NCBI RefSeq assembly: GCF_004123905.1
Contig: NZ_MZXW01000038.1
Span: 62,001 to 126,000 of the forward strand
Direction of reading: 5' to 3'
Length of the DNA stretch: 64,000 bases
From: Bradyrhizobium betae
GTDB lineage: Bacteria > Pseudomonadota > Alphaproteobacteria > Rhizobiales > Xanthobacteraceae
In this document: positions 1-8,612 of the stretch, piece by piece
Position numbering within the stretch: the stretch's first letter is position 1
Layout of the letters: the number at the start of each line of letters is the position of its first letter
Program-made: the position numbers and the translations under genes
The notes under the pieces: generated by a model
Databases searched by the model: none
What the model was told of the DNA's origin: nothing
What the model saw: the letters and a program-made list of their open reading frames with translations, nothing else

Positions 1-81
1 ATTTTGCTGGTCTGGCATCAAGGCCGCGACAGATAGAGCCGCCATCACAGGCAGAGCCGTAATCCTCGAAAGAATGTCAGA

Positions 82-378
82 CTAAGACGGTCTTTTGTCC
101 GCGACAGCGTAACCGCGCCTCCGCTTGGCACGCTCCAGGCGTACGAATGCTTCGATCGCCTCCGCACTACCATCGAAGGTCTGCACCATGGTCTTGCCAC
201 TTGTGCAGATCCGGCCCCAATTGCGGATCAGCGACATTTCTCCGAACAAGGTGGGCTGCGTGGACAGCGCATAAAATCGACGCATATTGCGCGCGGCATC
301 GATGCGGCGCAGATGAAGCGGTTCGGGTTCGGGTTTCGGCACGGACAGAGTCTCGCTTCCGAGGGAAGCGGCGTCCAA
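82..378 (-). CDS. WGR-domain protein
   Basis: A 98-residue protein whose residues ~30-93 match the WGR domain: a start like RRFYALS, then the signature LIRNWGRI, a spacer, and an end with AFVRLERAKRRRGY. WGR domains are thought to bind nucleic acid and occur in PARPs and as small stand-alone bacterial proteins, often on plasmids and integrative elements. This one is a stand-alone copy next to parAB and a relaxase, which fits cargo of a mobile element. The leading 28 residues (Pro/Glu-rich) are not part of the domain. The exact cellular role cannot be read from the sequence. Confidence 0.75.
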   Translation of the reverse strand: MDAASLGSETLSVPKPEPEPLHLRRIDAARNMRRFYALSTQPTLFGEMSLIRNWGRICTSGKTMVQTFDGSAEAIEAFVRLERAKRRRGYAVADKRPS

Positions 379-940
379 TGAGTTTTATGAATCGACCGGG
401 CAGATCGATTCGTTTTATCAATAGGTCCGTTGCGCCGGAAATACCGCGGACCGTCCTCTTGCCGGATTGAATCTCTCCTCGATCGAGACTTCGCCATCGG
501 GGCGCGCGTGCAATACTTGGCTTCCAATTGCGCTAGTCCTGATCAGAATAGGAGCCCGCAAGAGATCGGTTCCTAGTTCAATGCTTCCTGCGGCACTTCC
601 AGCCCAGCCTGCTTGGGCGAGCCCCTTCGGGGACGGCTCAACTCGCGCCGCGGCGACGCTCCCGGAGCCCACAAGCGGTCTCCGCGCCTTCGCGTGGCGA
701 TCCGCTCGCGACCTGTAGCGGAGCGCCCAGCAACGAGCACAATCCCAGTCTCGCGTCCCAGAATTTCCCTCGATGGCTATGGGCTGACCTGACTCTTGTG
801 GCAGGGGATTCGCCGGACGAATTCCGGGATCGTTCCGGTGACCGGATTCGCAACCGTCTGTTGGTTCAAACCAACATCCCCCACGACATGATGGACAAGA
901 ACATGACTCCCGCGCTGTTAGATCCATTTCGGACCTTAAG
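379..940. other. Intergenic region upstream of parA
   Basis: About 560 bp with no ORF that I believe. Open frames exist on both strands but their translations look like high-GC noise. The one clear signal is the 16-bp palindrome at 860-875. The parA start at 941 has no strong Shine-Dalgarno sequence. Confidence 0.5.
860..875. promoter_or_regulatory. parS-like 16-bp palindrome (copy 1)
   Basis: GTTGGTTCAAACCAAC: two perfect 7-bp arms (GTTGGTT / AACCAAC) around a 2-bp centre, 65 bp upstream of parA. The exact reverse complement recurs at 2994-3009 just past parB. A 16-bp palindrome starting GTT and ending AAC is the general format of ParB sites on alphaproteobacterial replicons, but the inner bases differ from the known repABC parS. 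I infer a ParB centromere or autoregulatory site. Confidence 0.6.
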
Positions 941-1702
941 ATGAAGACCATTGTCATCAACAATCAAAAGGGCGGGGTCGGCAAGACGACGCTTGCTGTG
1001 CATTTGGCCTGGTTCATGGCGGAAGCGGATCTCCGCGTTCTCGTGATCGACGTTGATGCGCAGAGCAATGCATCGGATACATTGAGGCACTACGCCGGTT
1101 CAACGTTAGCTGCGGATCTGTTTAAGCCGGGGATGCGGGTCGTAGCTCGGGAAGACGAAGGCCTAACGCTCGCGCCGGCCGATAGCTCGCTGACTGATCT
1201 TGATCGCAGCAGTGCGGCAGCCATAACGACTCTGCAAGAGAACCTCGCCATCGCGTCGGATCAGTTCGATGCCTGCGTCATCGATACGCCGCCATCCCTT
1301 GGACTGCGCAGTGTCGGGTGTTTGGTGGCGGCGTCGCATGTGCTCGCCCCCATCTATCTGGAGGACTATTCGATCAAGGGCGTCAAAGGTCTGATGCAGA
1401 CCGTGATCGGCGTGCAGAGGCGCTATGGCCGCCAGGATACGAAGTTCCTCGGGTTGCTGCCTTCGAACTTCAATACGAAATCGCCCCGTCAAAGGACCCA
1501 TCTTGAGCAACTCTTGCGCGAGGCGGGCAAATATGTGTTTCCAGGCCAGATCGTTGCAAGGGACGGCTACGCTGAGGCCGTTGCGGAACGCCTGCCGGTC
1601 TGGAAGCTCAAGCGGCGCTCTGCCCAGGAGGCTGGTCGGGAAATCCGCGATGTTCTCGCCAAGATCGTCGCGCAGATGGACGAGCCGTCACATGGCGCTT
1701 GA
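941..1702 (+). CDS. parA: ParA-family partition ATPase
   Basis: A 253-residue Walker-type ATPase of the ParA/MinD class. The N-terminus reads IVINNQKGGVGKTTLA, the deviant Walker A motif (KGGVGKTT), followed by DVDAQSNAS (Walker A') and CVIDTPPS (Walker B). It lacks the N-terminal HTH of large plasmid ParAs, so it is a short (type Ib-like or chromosomal-style) ParA. Family role: ATP-dependent non-specific DNA binding that moves or positions ParB-bound DNA. It overlaps parB by 11 bp, so the pair is translationally coupled. With the nearby relaxase, it probably stabilises the mobile element. Confidence 0.93.
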   Translation: MKTIVINNQKGGVGKTTLAVHLAWFMAEADLRVLVIDVDAQSNASDTLRHYAGSTLAADLFKPGMRVVAREDEGLTLAPADSSLTDLDRSSAAAITTLQENLAIASDQFDACVIDTPPSLGLRSVGCLVAASHVLAPIYLEDYSIKGVKGLMQTVIGVQRRYGRQDTKFLGLLPSNFNTKSPRQRTHLEQLLREAGKYVFPGQIVARDGYAEAVAERLPVWKLKRRSAQEAGREIRDVLAKIVAQMDEPSHGA

Positions 1703-2672
1703 TCTCAGCTTTAAGCAGCTCATCGACGCCGCGGAAGACGGGGCCGCCACAATCGGACAGCCGACTTGCATCGCGATCGATCGTATTGACGAAGATCCGG
1801 ACCAGCCGCGTCGCAGTTTCGACGAACAGAAGCTCAAGGAGCTTGCGGAATCAATCCGTCAGCATGGCGTGCTGCAACCGATCGTGCTGCGGCAAGCGGC
1901 GGAGGAAGGCCGTTACGTGATCATCATGGGTGCGAGGCGGTATCGTGCTGCTAAGCGCGCCGGGCTCCGTGATATCCCGGCCTTCATTCATGCCGTTGGT
2001 TCTGCGGATCGTTATGTTCAGATGATCGAGAATATCCAGCGCGACGACCTCAATGCCCCCGAAATTGCGGCGTTCATCGCGGACCGCTTGGGGCAGGGCG
2101 ATAACCAAGCTGACATTTCGCGCAAGCTCGGCAAGCCGAGGGACTGGGTGTCTCGCTACGCGTCGGTCCAGAGCATGCCGGAGTTCCTCCAGTCGAAGCT
2201 TGGGGGCTCATCAATCCGTGCTGTGTATGAATTGTATCAGGCTTGGCGTGAGCAGCCCAACGCCGTCGAGACTTTATGCGCAGCACAGGAGAGTTTCACC
2301 GATGCCCAGGCCCGTCAATTGGCTCGCAAAGTTCGGACGGAAATCCGCGGCTCCCCTGCTGATGGCGAAGGGCCGCCTGGAGCTCAACCGGCACGAAGCC
2401 CGATCGCAGCGCAAGTGGCATTGCGACCCACAGAGAGAGATCGTGTAACCGCGATCGCGGAAAAGTCCCCCAACCCTTCGGTCGATCGGAACGCGCGCAT
2501 GAGCCCGTCACTGACGATCAGAGTGCGTCACCAAGATCGCACTGGCTGTCTTCTGGTCGATCGACTCGCGTCTCAAGGCTCCCGGCACGCAGTCCTGTTG
2601 GCTGATGGTGCAGAAGAAGCGGAAGAGGTTCCGGTATCCACCATCACAATCGAAGAGATCCTTTTCGCATGA
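1692..2672 (+). CDS. parB: ParB-family partition protein
   Basis: The start is taken at ATG 1692 (MALDLSFKQL), inside the end of parA. An open frame runs further upstream, but only as a parA shadow. The 326 residues contain the ParB/Srx N-terminal domain: IDEDPDQPRRSFDEQKL, then SIRQHGVLQPIVLR, IMGARRYRAAKRAGL (the GxRRxxA nucleotide-binding box) and IENIQRDDLN, followed by a KorB-type HTH (ISRKLGKPRDWVSRYASV). The C-terminal half is divergent. Family role: CTP-dependent clamp binding parS. Two identical palindromes flank this operon and are its likely sites. Confidence 0.92.
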   Translation: MALDLSFKQLIDAAEDGAATIGQPTCIAIDRIDEDPDQPRRSFDEQKLKELAESIRQHGVLQPIVLRQAAEEGRYVIIMGARRYRAAKRAGLRDIPAFIHAVGSADRYVQMIENIQRDDLNAPEIAAFIADRLGQGDNQADISRKLGKPRDWVSRYASVQSMPEFLQSKLGGSSIRAVYELYQAWREQPNAVETLCAAQESFTDAQARQLARKVRTEIRGSPADGEGPPGAQPARSPIAAQVALRPTERDRVTAIAEKSPNPSVDRNARMSPSLTIRVRHQDRTGCLLVDRLASQGSRHAVLLADGAEEAEEVPVSTITIEEILFA

Positions 2673-3096
2673 AGCTTGTCTTAGACAGCCTCCTCAGAGA
2701 AATTGCCGCCGTTGGTGCGCCGGCGGAGCGGATTTCCCATCCGAAGGATGGCGCGTTAGCGCAGCAGCCGGAGGCCGAACGCGCCCCCCACAGCGCTGTA
2801 GAGAGGCCGGAGGCTGCTGGAAAGCCCCGGTCCACATATTCGGTGCCAATATTGCCGATCTGCACGCGCGGCGTTCGTGGAGCACAAGGATCAGGGGCGA
2901 CGGCTGCGTCATTCCCGGAGGAATTCTCCGCATCAATCGTCGGCTGGGGTGGATCTCACCGGCAGCAAGTTCCGAGTTTTGAATGGCGAGCCTGTTGGTT
3001 TGAACCAACGTGGAGGGGGTGGAAGGATTCGCGTTTTCTAGTGCAGGATAGGCTTCGCGCCAGCGATGTACTACATCGCAATTGGGACTGGACTGC
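2673..3096 (+). other. Gap between parB and mobC-like gene
   Basis: An ORF of 145 codons begins at 2669 with an ATGA overlap on the parB stop and runs to 3106. Its product has no recognisable domain and contains the palindrome at 2994-3009 within its coding frame, so I do not call it a gene with confidence. The remainder holds only the palindrome. Confidence 0.35.
2994..3009. promoter_or_regulatory. parS-like 16-bp palindrome (copy 2)
   Basis: GTTGGTTTGAACCAAC, the exact reverse complement of the site at 860-875, 88 bp before the mobC-like start. Because the 7-bp arms match, the two sites differ only in the orientation of the centre dinucleotide. Lying between parB and the mobilisation genes, it could be a second ParB site or an operator linking partition and transfer expression. 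Confidence 0.6.
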
Positions 3097-3615
3097 ATGG
3101 CGCTGATCTCGCTTCGCGTCTCCGACGAACTCGCGGCGGAGTTCTCAATTCTTGCAGCTACCCAGGGCGGCAAATCCGCGCTGCTGCGGCGTCTCATTGC
3201 TGATGCACTAGCCGCACCAGCGCCGCGCATCTTGGCGTTGCCGGTCGGACGGCCGGAAAAGGTGACGGTGCGATTTCGCGAGAGTGAGATGCGCCAGCTC
3301 GCAGAAGTCTCACATCAGCGCGGCATGACGCGAACCGGCTGGATCGTCGCTTTAGTGCGCTCGCGATTGGGATCACCAGTGCAGCATTCCCCGCACGAGC
3401 ATGAGGCGCTCCGCGCGATCGTTCGCGAGCTCAACCGGATCGGCGGCAACATCAATCAGATTGCGCGTGCCGCAAACGCCAGCGTGCTGCAGGGCAGGGC
3501 GGTTGAGCCCGATCTATCCGTAATTCGAGAGGCCAAAGCGGTCATTGAAGCAGAGCTAGCGAAACTTCGTGATGCGCTGCACGGCAACGCGGATTATTGG
3601 GATGGACGGCGATGA
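3097..3615 (+). CDS. MobC-like relaxosome accessory protein
   Basis: A protein of 172 residues (ATG 3097 preferred over an upstream TTG at 3082). The N-terminal MALISLRVSDELAAEF resembles a ribbon-helix-helix segment. The second half carries the MobC-family signature VRELNRIGGNINQIARAAN and ends in a helix with paired Leu/Ala. MobC-type proteins bind oriT and help the relaxase open the strands. The stop overlaps the relaxase start (ATGA), so the two are coupled. Confidence 0.72.
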   Translation: MALISLRVSDELAAEFSILAATQGGKSALLRRLIADALAAPAPRILALPVGRPEKVTVRFRESEMRQLAEVSHQRGMTRTGWIVALVRSRLGSPVQHSPHEHEALRAIVRELNRIGGNINQIARAANASVLQGRAVEPDLSVIREAKAVIEAELAKLRDALHGNADYWDGRR

Positions 3616-4682
3616 GCCGGCGCTCGCCGCGGCCGACCGACCTGACCGAACTTCCGCCGATCTCGTATGTCTGGGAAACGCCCAATCGGCGCCCACGGCG
3701 GGCCGAGTGGGATATCCCAGATCCGGCCGCTCCAGGCCGCCTTACGCCGGCGATGCGTGCAAAGCTCGAACGCATCGTGCGTCGAGCACCAGAGGTGATG
3801 GTTAAGATCACCGGTCGCACCAAGGGCGTAGCTCATCTTAAGTCGCACCTGGCCTACATCACGCGAAATGGCGGGCTTGACGTGGAAACAGAGCAGGGCG
3901 CGACACTGGCGGGTCGTTCCGGGTTGAAAGACCTGCAGCAACGCTGGGAGGATGATGCCGGTCTCGACGACAAGCGCCGCCGCGATGGGTCGCTCTCGGT
4001 CAACATCATTCTGTCTATGCCGGCTGGCACCGATGCCGTCGCCGTGAAGGATTCAGCCCGGGCATTTGCCATCGAGACGTTCGGCTATAATCACGACTAC
4101 GTCTTCGTCCAGCACCTCGACGACAAGCATCCCCACGTGCACTTGACCGTTCGGTCCCTAGGCCAGGACGGCAAGCGCCTCAACCCCCGCAAGGCGGATC
4201 TTCAGGCCTGGCGAGAACGATTTGCTGGCGAGCTCCGGCTTCGCGGGATCGCCGCGGAGGCAACGCCGCGACGAACCCGCGGACGGGTGAGGAAGGCCGA
4301 TCGGGCGGCGGTGGTCGCTTTGCGCAAGCGAAAGATCACGCCCGAGGTCGATCGGCTCGCCCGAAAGAAAGTGGTTTCGGAGGTGAGGGGCGGCAAGGCT
4401 GCCAAACATCCTTGGGACGAACAGATTAGGTCACGTCAGGACGAGACTAGGCGACGATATCTCGAGTATGCCGCGGAGCTACAGCGCTCAAGAGTGGCAG
4501 CAGATCACGAGTTGGCTCGCCAGGTTCGGCAATTCGTCAACGATATGCCGCCGGTCGAAACTCGGCGGCATGCGCTGAAGAACGAACTTTCGGAGCTTGC
4601 CAATAACCAGCGGGGTGGAGCGGAACAGGGCGTCGTTGCCGACCGGCGCGATGACACGCGAGGCGATGAGCGGACCAGATAA
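3612..4682 (+). CDS. HUH-type relaxase (VirD2/MobP-like)
   Basis: The start is ATG 3612, overlapping the previous stop; 356 residues. After a Pro-rich start, the relaxase domain includes VMVKITGRTKGVAHLKSHLAYITRNG and the metal-binding histidine motif FVQHLDDKHPHVHLTV, the three-His (HxDxxHPHxH) signature of VirD2/TraI-type conjugative relaxases. The C-terminus is basic and helical. Family role: site-specific nicking at oriT, covalent attachment to the 5' end and pilot function. No type IV secretion genes are in view, so the element may be mobilisable or its mating genes may lie outside the window. Confidence 0.85.
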   Translation: MSRRSPRPTDLTELPPISYVWETPNRRPRRAEWDIPDPAAPGRLTPAMRAKLERIVRRAPEVMVKITGRTKGVAHLKSHLAYITRNGGLDVETEQGATLAGRSGLKDLQQRWEDDAGLDDKRRRDGSLSVNIILSMPAGTDAVAVKDSARAFAIETFGYNHDYVFVQHLDDKHPHVHLTVRSLGQDGKRLNPRKADLQAWRERFAGELRLRGIAAEATPRRTRGRVRKADRAAVVALRKRKITPEVDRLARKKVVSEVRGGKAAKHPWDEQIRSRQDETRRRYLEYAAELQRSRVAADHELARQVRQFVNDMPPVETRRHALKNELSELANNQRGGAEQGVVADRRDDTRGDERTR

Positions 4683-4738
4683 GCAGCCCCGGAGGTCCGG
4701 ACCAATTATTCTTCGAACCTTTTCGCGAGAGATCACCG

Positions 4739-4789
4739 TCAGGCTCATAACCTGAAGGTCATAGGTTCAAATCCTATCCCCGCAACCAA
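4739..4789 (+). other. 3' fragment of tRNA-fMet (candidate attachment site)
   Basis: The 51 nt match the 3' part of an alphaproteobacterial initiator tRNA: an anticodon stem-loop with CTCATAA (CAU anticodon), variable loop, T-arm ATAGG-TTCAAAT-CCTAT and acceptor CCCCGCA plus ACCA. The 5' half (acceptor strand, D-arm) is absent upstream, where unrelated DNA follows the relaxase. A bare tRNA 3' end beside mobilisation genes is the classic product of integrase-mediated insertion into a tRNA gene. By orientation, the element with the relaxase should lie to the left and the intact tRNA outside the window. Confidence 0.8.
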
Positions 4790-4817
4790 GATTTGATAGT
4801 GATATCAAGGAATTAGA

Positions 4818-4837
4818 CCGCCTCTGGCGGGCTTTTT
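4818..4837 (+). terminator. Rho-independent terminator after the tRNA fragment
   Basis: CCGCC-TCT-GGCGG stem-loop followed by GCTTTTT. It lies 29 nt past the ACCA of the tRNA-fMet fragment, as expected for the native terminator of the tRNA gene carried along with its 3' flank. The rest of 4838-5125 has no recognisable gene; a short ATG frame at 4922 (38 codons) is not supported. Confidence 0.65.
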
Positions 4838-5125
4838 CATTCCTTACAAACCTTTTCCAGTCTGTTCGAGAAGAAACCGTTGTTTGCCAATCGGTTAGCG
4901 CTATCCCGCGTCGGATTCCAAATGGCTTCCAAAAACTCCACGGCACAAAACTGGCACAAAGCGGCACAAAATTCAGAGCGAAAATGCCATGTTAAGATGC
5001 TCGCAGGCGGCACCGAAAGATCTTTCGGACGTCGTTAGAGACCGTTGAACTTACATTCGGCCCGCATAGATCGGCGCCCCGCCAGCGGTTTTGATCCCCG
5101 ATGACCAAGCTCTAATGTTGCCCAA

Positions 5126-6376
5126 CTACGAGCCTCGCAGCTGATGCTTGGCAGTATGAACTGGCGGGTTGTCGAGTTGTCCGGTCGGACGCTGAAAGGC
5201 TGCCAGGCGCTTTTTTTCCACCTCGTGACGATCGATTGGCCCCTTTATTGGTTCATAGATGTCATGAAAGCCGCGATGAAGATTGCGGGCCATACGCAGC
5301 GTAAGATTTGCAAATTCATGGACGCCAGATTGCGTTTCTCGAATGGCTTGCTTTAGGCGAACTGATGTATCGCCACTGTCACGCAGATACATTTCATCGA
5401 CCTCACCACCGTTATGTTCGTAAACATGACGACGTTGAAAGAAGCGCGTCGCAGACGCGATTGCGGTTTCCGTCATGCCTTCGCAGATGTCGATATCGAA
5501 GCCGCCCAAAAGCTCTCTTCTTGTGGAGGCGAGATCATGAAATCGCATTTTAAGAATCCGCTCACGGCGTGCCGAGCGCATCGGCCTATTTTGGATGAGC
5601 TGTTCCGTATATTGCCCGACGAAGGTATCGAAAGCCGAGCCAAGGTCCTTAAGGCAGCCAGCTGGACCGCCGCCTTGATTTAGCTCCTCGCGGATAGCTG
5701 GCACGATAACGTCCTCGAACTCACTAAAATTGTTGCGAGTGCCGCAGACCGAACAGTAGGCGAACCGCCCCAAGATGTCGTTGAATTCGCCGCAAGCGGA
5801 GCAGTTGAATTGCTTTTGCTGAGTCTGCTCAGCGAAATAAAACGGCGGCTTTTCCACATCCTTGCCTGCCGCATCTGCGACCGCATCCATATCAATGATG
5901 TGTACCCCATCGTCGTCCGCGGCGAAGGCCTCTTCGAGCCTGTGACAGTAAAGTTTTACGTACAGGCGCTGCGCCTTAGATAAAAAGTTGTGGCGATCGC
6001 CGCGTACCCCGCAATATGGACAAATCGTTACTCCGCCGCGTGCGCGCCAATATTGACCGCAGCGCTCACATTGGAAGCCAAACTTTCCTTCGCTGTCTGA
6101 GCCTATGAACACCGGGACGCAGCCAGGAACGGGAGGCGGAGGAAAAGGTGAACCGATCCCGCCCATCGGCAAATCGGAAACGGGAATGCCTTGCGGCAGC
6201 GCATAAATAGCATAGAGCGCCATTGGGACCGGCCGGCTGCCTTGAAAAGTAGTTTGAACGAGGCGCCGACCTTCGCTGTTTGTGGTGACGTTGAAAATAA
6301 CTTGCCCTCCACAATGGGCGATTTCTTGAAATTCGCGGCCTACGTTCATGCAATCAACCTGATGTACTGATGTCAT
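5126..6376 (-). CDS. Double zinc-ribbon protein of unknown function
   Basis: 416 residues from ATG 6376, 13 bp after the subtilase gene in the same operon. Two zinc ribbons are visible: C103-x2-C106 with C119-x2-C122, and C192-x2-C195 with C208-x2-C211. Between residues ~70 and 90 is a Pro-rich stretch with six prolines in PFPPPPVPG. The rest is mixed alpha/beta with no motif I recognise. As third gene after an AAA+ ATPase and a subtilase, it may be an effector, adaptor or sensor of that system. An upstream in-frame start (6478) would overlap the subtilase gene and is less likely. Confidence 0.75.
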   Translation of the reverse strand: MTSVHQVDCMNVGREFQEIAHCGGQVIFNVTTNSEGRRLVQTTFQGSRPVPMALYAIYALPQGIPVSDLPMGGIGSPFPPPPVPGCVPVFIGSDSEGKFGFQCERCGQYWRARGGVTICPYCGVRGDRHNFLSKAQRLYVKLYCHRLEEAFAADDDGVHIIDMDAVADAAGKDVEKPPFYFAEQTQQKQFNCSACGEFNDILGRFAYCSVCGTRNNFSEFEDVIVPAIREELNQGGGPAGCLKDLGSAFDTFVGQYTEQLIQNRPMRSARRERILKMRFHDLASTRRELLGGFDIDICEGMTETAIASATRFFQRRHVYEHNGGEVDEMYLRDSGDTSVRLKQAIRETQSGVHEFANLTLRMARNLHRGFHDIYEPIKGPIDRHEVEKKRLAAFQRPTGQLDNPPVHTAKHQLRGS

Positions 6377-6389
6377 TGTCTGGGAAGGG

Positions 6390-8612
6390 TTACACCTTGA
6401 CCGGAATTTCGACGACAGGTCGCAGTGCCTCGAGTTGTCCGGCGTATTTGCGAATGATCTGGTCATAGAGGTCACCAAGGTGCTTAGCGTGAACGCTGAT
6501 CACAAAAGCGTAAGGCAGCTTTTCTTTCGGTGCGAAGTTCTTGCCGTCGAGACGCGCATTGTAATGAATATCCAGCACGGGATTGCGCAGCGTCTTGCCC
6601 ATGAAAGTGACACTGGTGTGTAGACAGTTCTCCCACTTCCACGCATCACGCCTGAGTTCGTCCTCCAGTAGGCCGCTCTGCGCTTTGCCAAAAAAGCCCT
6701 TGCTGTCGGCATGAACCTGCTTCGAGTCTTTTCGCTTCTGATCGTGCGGACGAAATGTCGGCTCCAGACCGGCGCGGGTATAGTTACCCGGGTGGTGAGG
6801 ATCGACGCCTGTCGGGTAGCACAAGGTTGCCGTGATCGTGACTTTGCCGGGAATCGTGCTTGACGGCACCGGGATGCGAGCGCGGATATAGCGCGCGGGC
6901 GCGATCTCGCCTTGGTAAACAACACGGATTGTGTCGTCTTCGCACAGCACGATGTCCTGAACGGAGCGGGCAACCCGGCCGCGCCCGACATCTTCGCATG
7001 GAAAATCGCTGGCTTCCGCCGTATGTACCAGCAACGCCCTAATCGCAAGCATGCTCAGGCTGTCACCGAAGTGAGCGCGCACGCCAGCCGCAAGCCGCAA
7101 TACCGACGGCGAAGAAAACGAAGTGCCTTCCGTCGCTTCAAGCCCACCTGCCGCGGCGTCACTGACCACGATGAACGGCCGTTGCAGGCAACCGCCGAAT
7201 TCTAGGAAATCAGGTTTCACAAGACCTGGACTGCGGCCGGGACCGACTGAGCTATACGCGCAACGCTCCCAAGGCGATTCCGAGTTATCGCAAGCGCCGA
7301 CCGCGAGTGCGTTGACACAGTCGGCCGGTACTTGGATTCGGTTAAGTTGATCCTTAGCGGAGCTGTCGCCGTCGTTACCGACGGCGATCGTCGCCAACGT
7401 TTTGCCCTTCGAAAGGCGATCGTCGATGACGGCTGTCCAGGCGTGAACATCGTCATCTTCGATCGGCAGCCGCGGTCCGATGCTGAGGTTGACGAGATCG
7501 TATTCCTTTTCGACCAAGGCCTTGTCGATGCGCCCCAATACCTCATACAGCTCGTGCGGGTCTTGGTTAGGCGCCGTGTCCAAGACGCGATAATGATCGA
7601 CGAACGCGTAAGGCTGGCCGAGTGCCTTCGCCGGATCGATATGGCCGAACAAGAAAGCGGAGGTCACACCGACGCCATGCTTCAGGAAATCGGGAATAGC
7701 TTTTCCGATCCCCGGGGGTTCGATGACTTTGGCCCATTTCGTCAGCGGATGCCCTTTCGGAATTCCGCCATCGAAGATCGCTGCGCGGATATTGGAATCG
7801 ATCGGCCCCTTCGCCGGGAGCATGGTGTTCGCCATCGATACCCGCGATGACCTGAAAGTTGGCCTAAGCATGCGCAAGCTTGGCATCTGGCGAAGCGCGC
7901 GCACCGGCGTAAAGGTTGCAATCTGATTGGCAAGTTCAACGGGTGCCTCAAGTTCGACGAAACACAGTCCGCCGGCTGAAAACTTGCGATCAAGACTCTG
8001 GGGTGCGCCGATCTCCTTGAGATAGTCGCGGAACATCGTCACAACGCCGGTCCGACCGCTCCCAGCGTCACCGTGAAGGACCGCCTCGAATACAGTGGTT
8101 CCAGTTTTTGGCAGGCGGCCTTTAATCTTATCCTGCGGCGTCGGCGCGGCGACCTGCTCGATCGTCGCAAGTTCATCCGCGCCGGTTAATTCCTCGCTCC
8201 ACTTGGGCAGCGACGAGCGCCAGGCACGGAACGCCGATCGCGGACCCATGACGAACAGTTCGGTGCTAATGGCCTCTTCCGGCTCCCGCCCCTTAGACCG
8301 CCGTTCAGGTGTTACTCGGCGCGGGCGGCTACCGACAGCCTGAAGCCCGACGGTCTCCAGCAGCTTGTCTGGGAAATACGACTTCGCAATATATTCGGGG
8401 TTCAGGGTGACGGTGGCGACCGCGCGATCACCCGGACAAGCATTGTCCGGCAGATGATCGATGCCGCGCACAGCGCGTGCTAGCATCGGCGCGAGGCGCT
8501 CGCGGGCTTGCGCGAAAGTATAGGGGTGATTTTTGGCACCGCCGCCGCGCACGCCGGCGACATCGTCGACGAGGCGCTCGCCTTTACCAATCAGGAAGTT
8601 CCGCTTTGTCAC
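6390..8612 (-). CDS. S8 (subtilisin-like) serine protease
   Basis: 740 residues. The subtilase catalytic triad is intact: Asp281 in AAIFDGG, His312 in LKHGVGVTSA and Ser498 in GTSFSSPS; LVNLSIGP and IAVGNDGD give the substrate-cleft and oxyanion regions. A ~270-residue N-terminal extension and a ~200-residue C-terminal beta-rich extension flank the protease domain, and there is no signal peptide, so it is cytoplasmic. Its start overlaps the stop of the AAA+ gene by 4 bp (ATGA). Pairs of AAA+ ATPase and cytoplasmic subtilase recur in defence-type loci; a role in protein cleavage controlled by the ATPase is inferred. Confidence 0.85.
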   Translation of the reverse strand: MTKRNFLIGKGERLVDDVAGVRGGGAKNHPYTFAQARERLAPMLARAVRGIDHLPDNACPGDRAVATVTLNPEYIAKSYFPDKLLETVGLQAVGSRPRRVTPERRSKGREPEEAISTELFVMGPRSAFRAWRSSLPKWSEELTGADELATIEQVAAPTPQDKIKGRLPKTGTTVFEAVLHGDAGSGRTGVVTMFRDYLKEIGAPQSLDRKFSAGGLCFVELEAPVELANQIATFTPVRALRQMPSLRMLRPTFRSSRVSMANTMLPAKGPIDSNIRAAIFDGGIPKGHPLTKWAKVIEPPGIGKAIPDFLKHGVGVTSAFLFGHIDPAKALGQPYAFVDHYRVLDTAPNQDPHELYEVLGRIDKALVEKEYDLVNLSIGPRLPIEDDDVHAWTAVIDDRLSKGKTLATIAVGNDGDSSAKDQLNRIQVPADCVNALAVGACDNSESPWERCAYSSVGPGRSPGLVKPDFLEFGGCLQRPFIVVSDAAAGGLEATEGTSFSSPSVLRLAAGVRAHFGDSLSMLAIRALLVHTAEASDFPCEDVGRGRVARSVQDIVLCEDDTIRVVYQGEIAPARYIRARIPVPSSTIPGKVTITATLCYPTGVDPHHPGNYTRAGLEPTFRPHDQKRKDSKQVHADSKGFFGKAQSGLLEDELRRDAWKWENCLHTSVTFMGKTLRNPVLDIHYNARLDGKNFAPKEKLPYAFVISVHAKHLGDLYDQIIRKYAGQLEALRPVVEIPVKV

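Noticed and set aside
2669..3106. 145-codon ORF with ATGA overlap on parB
   Set aside because: No recognisable domain and it contains the parS-like palindrome; kept only as a note on the gap.
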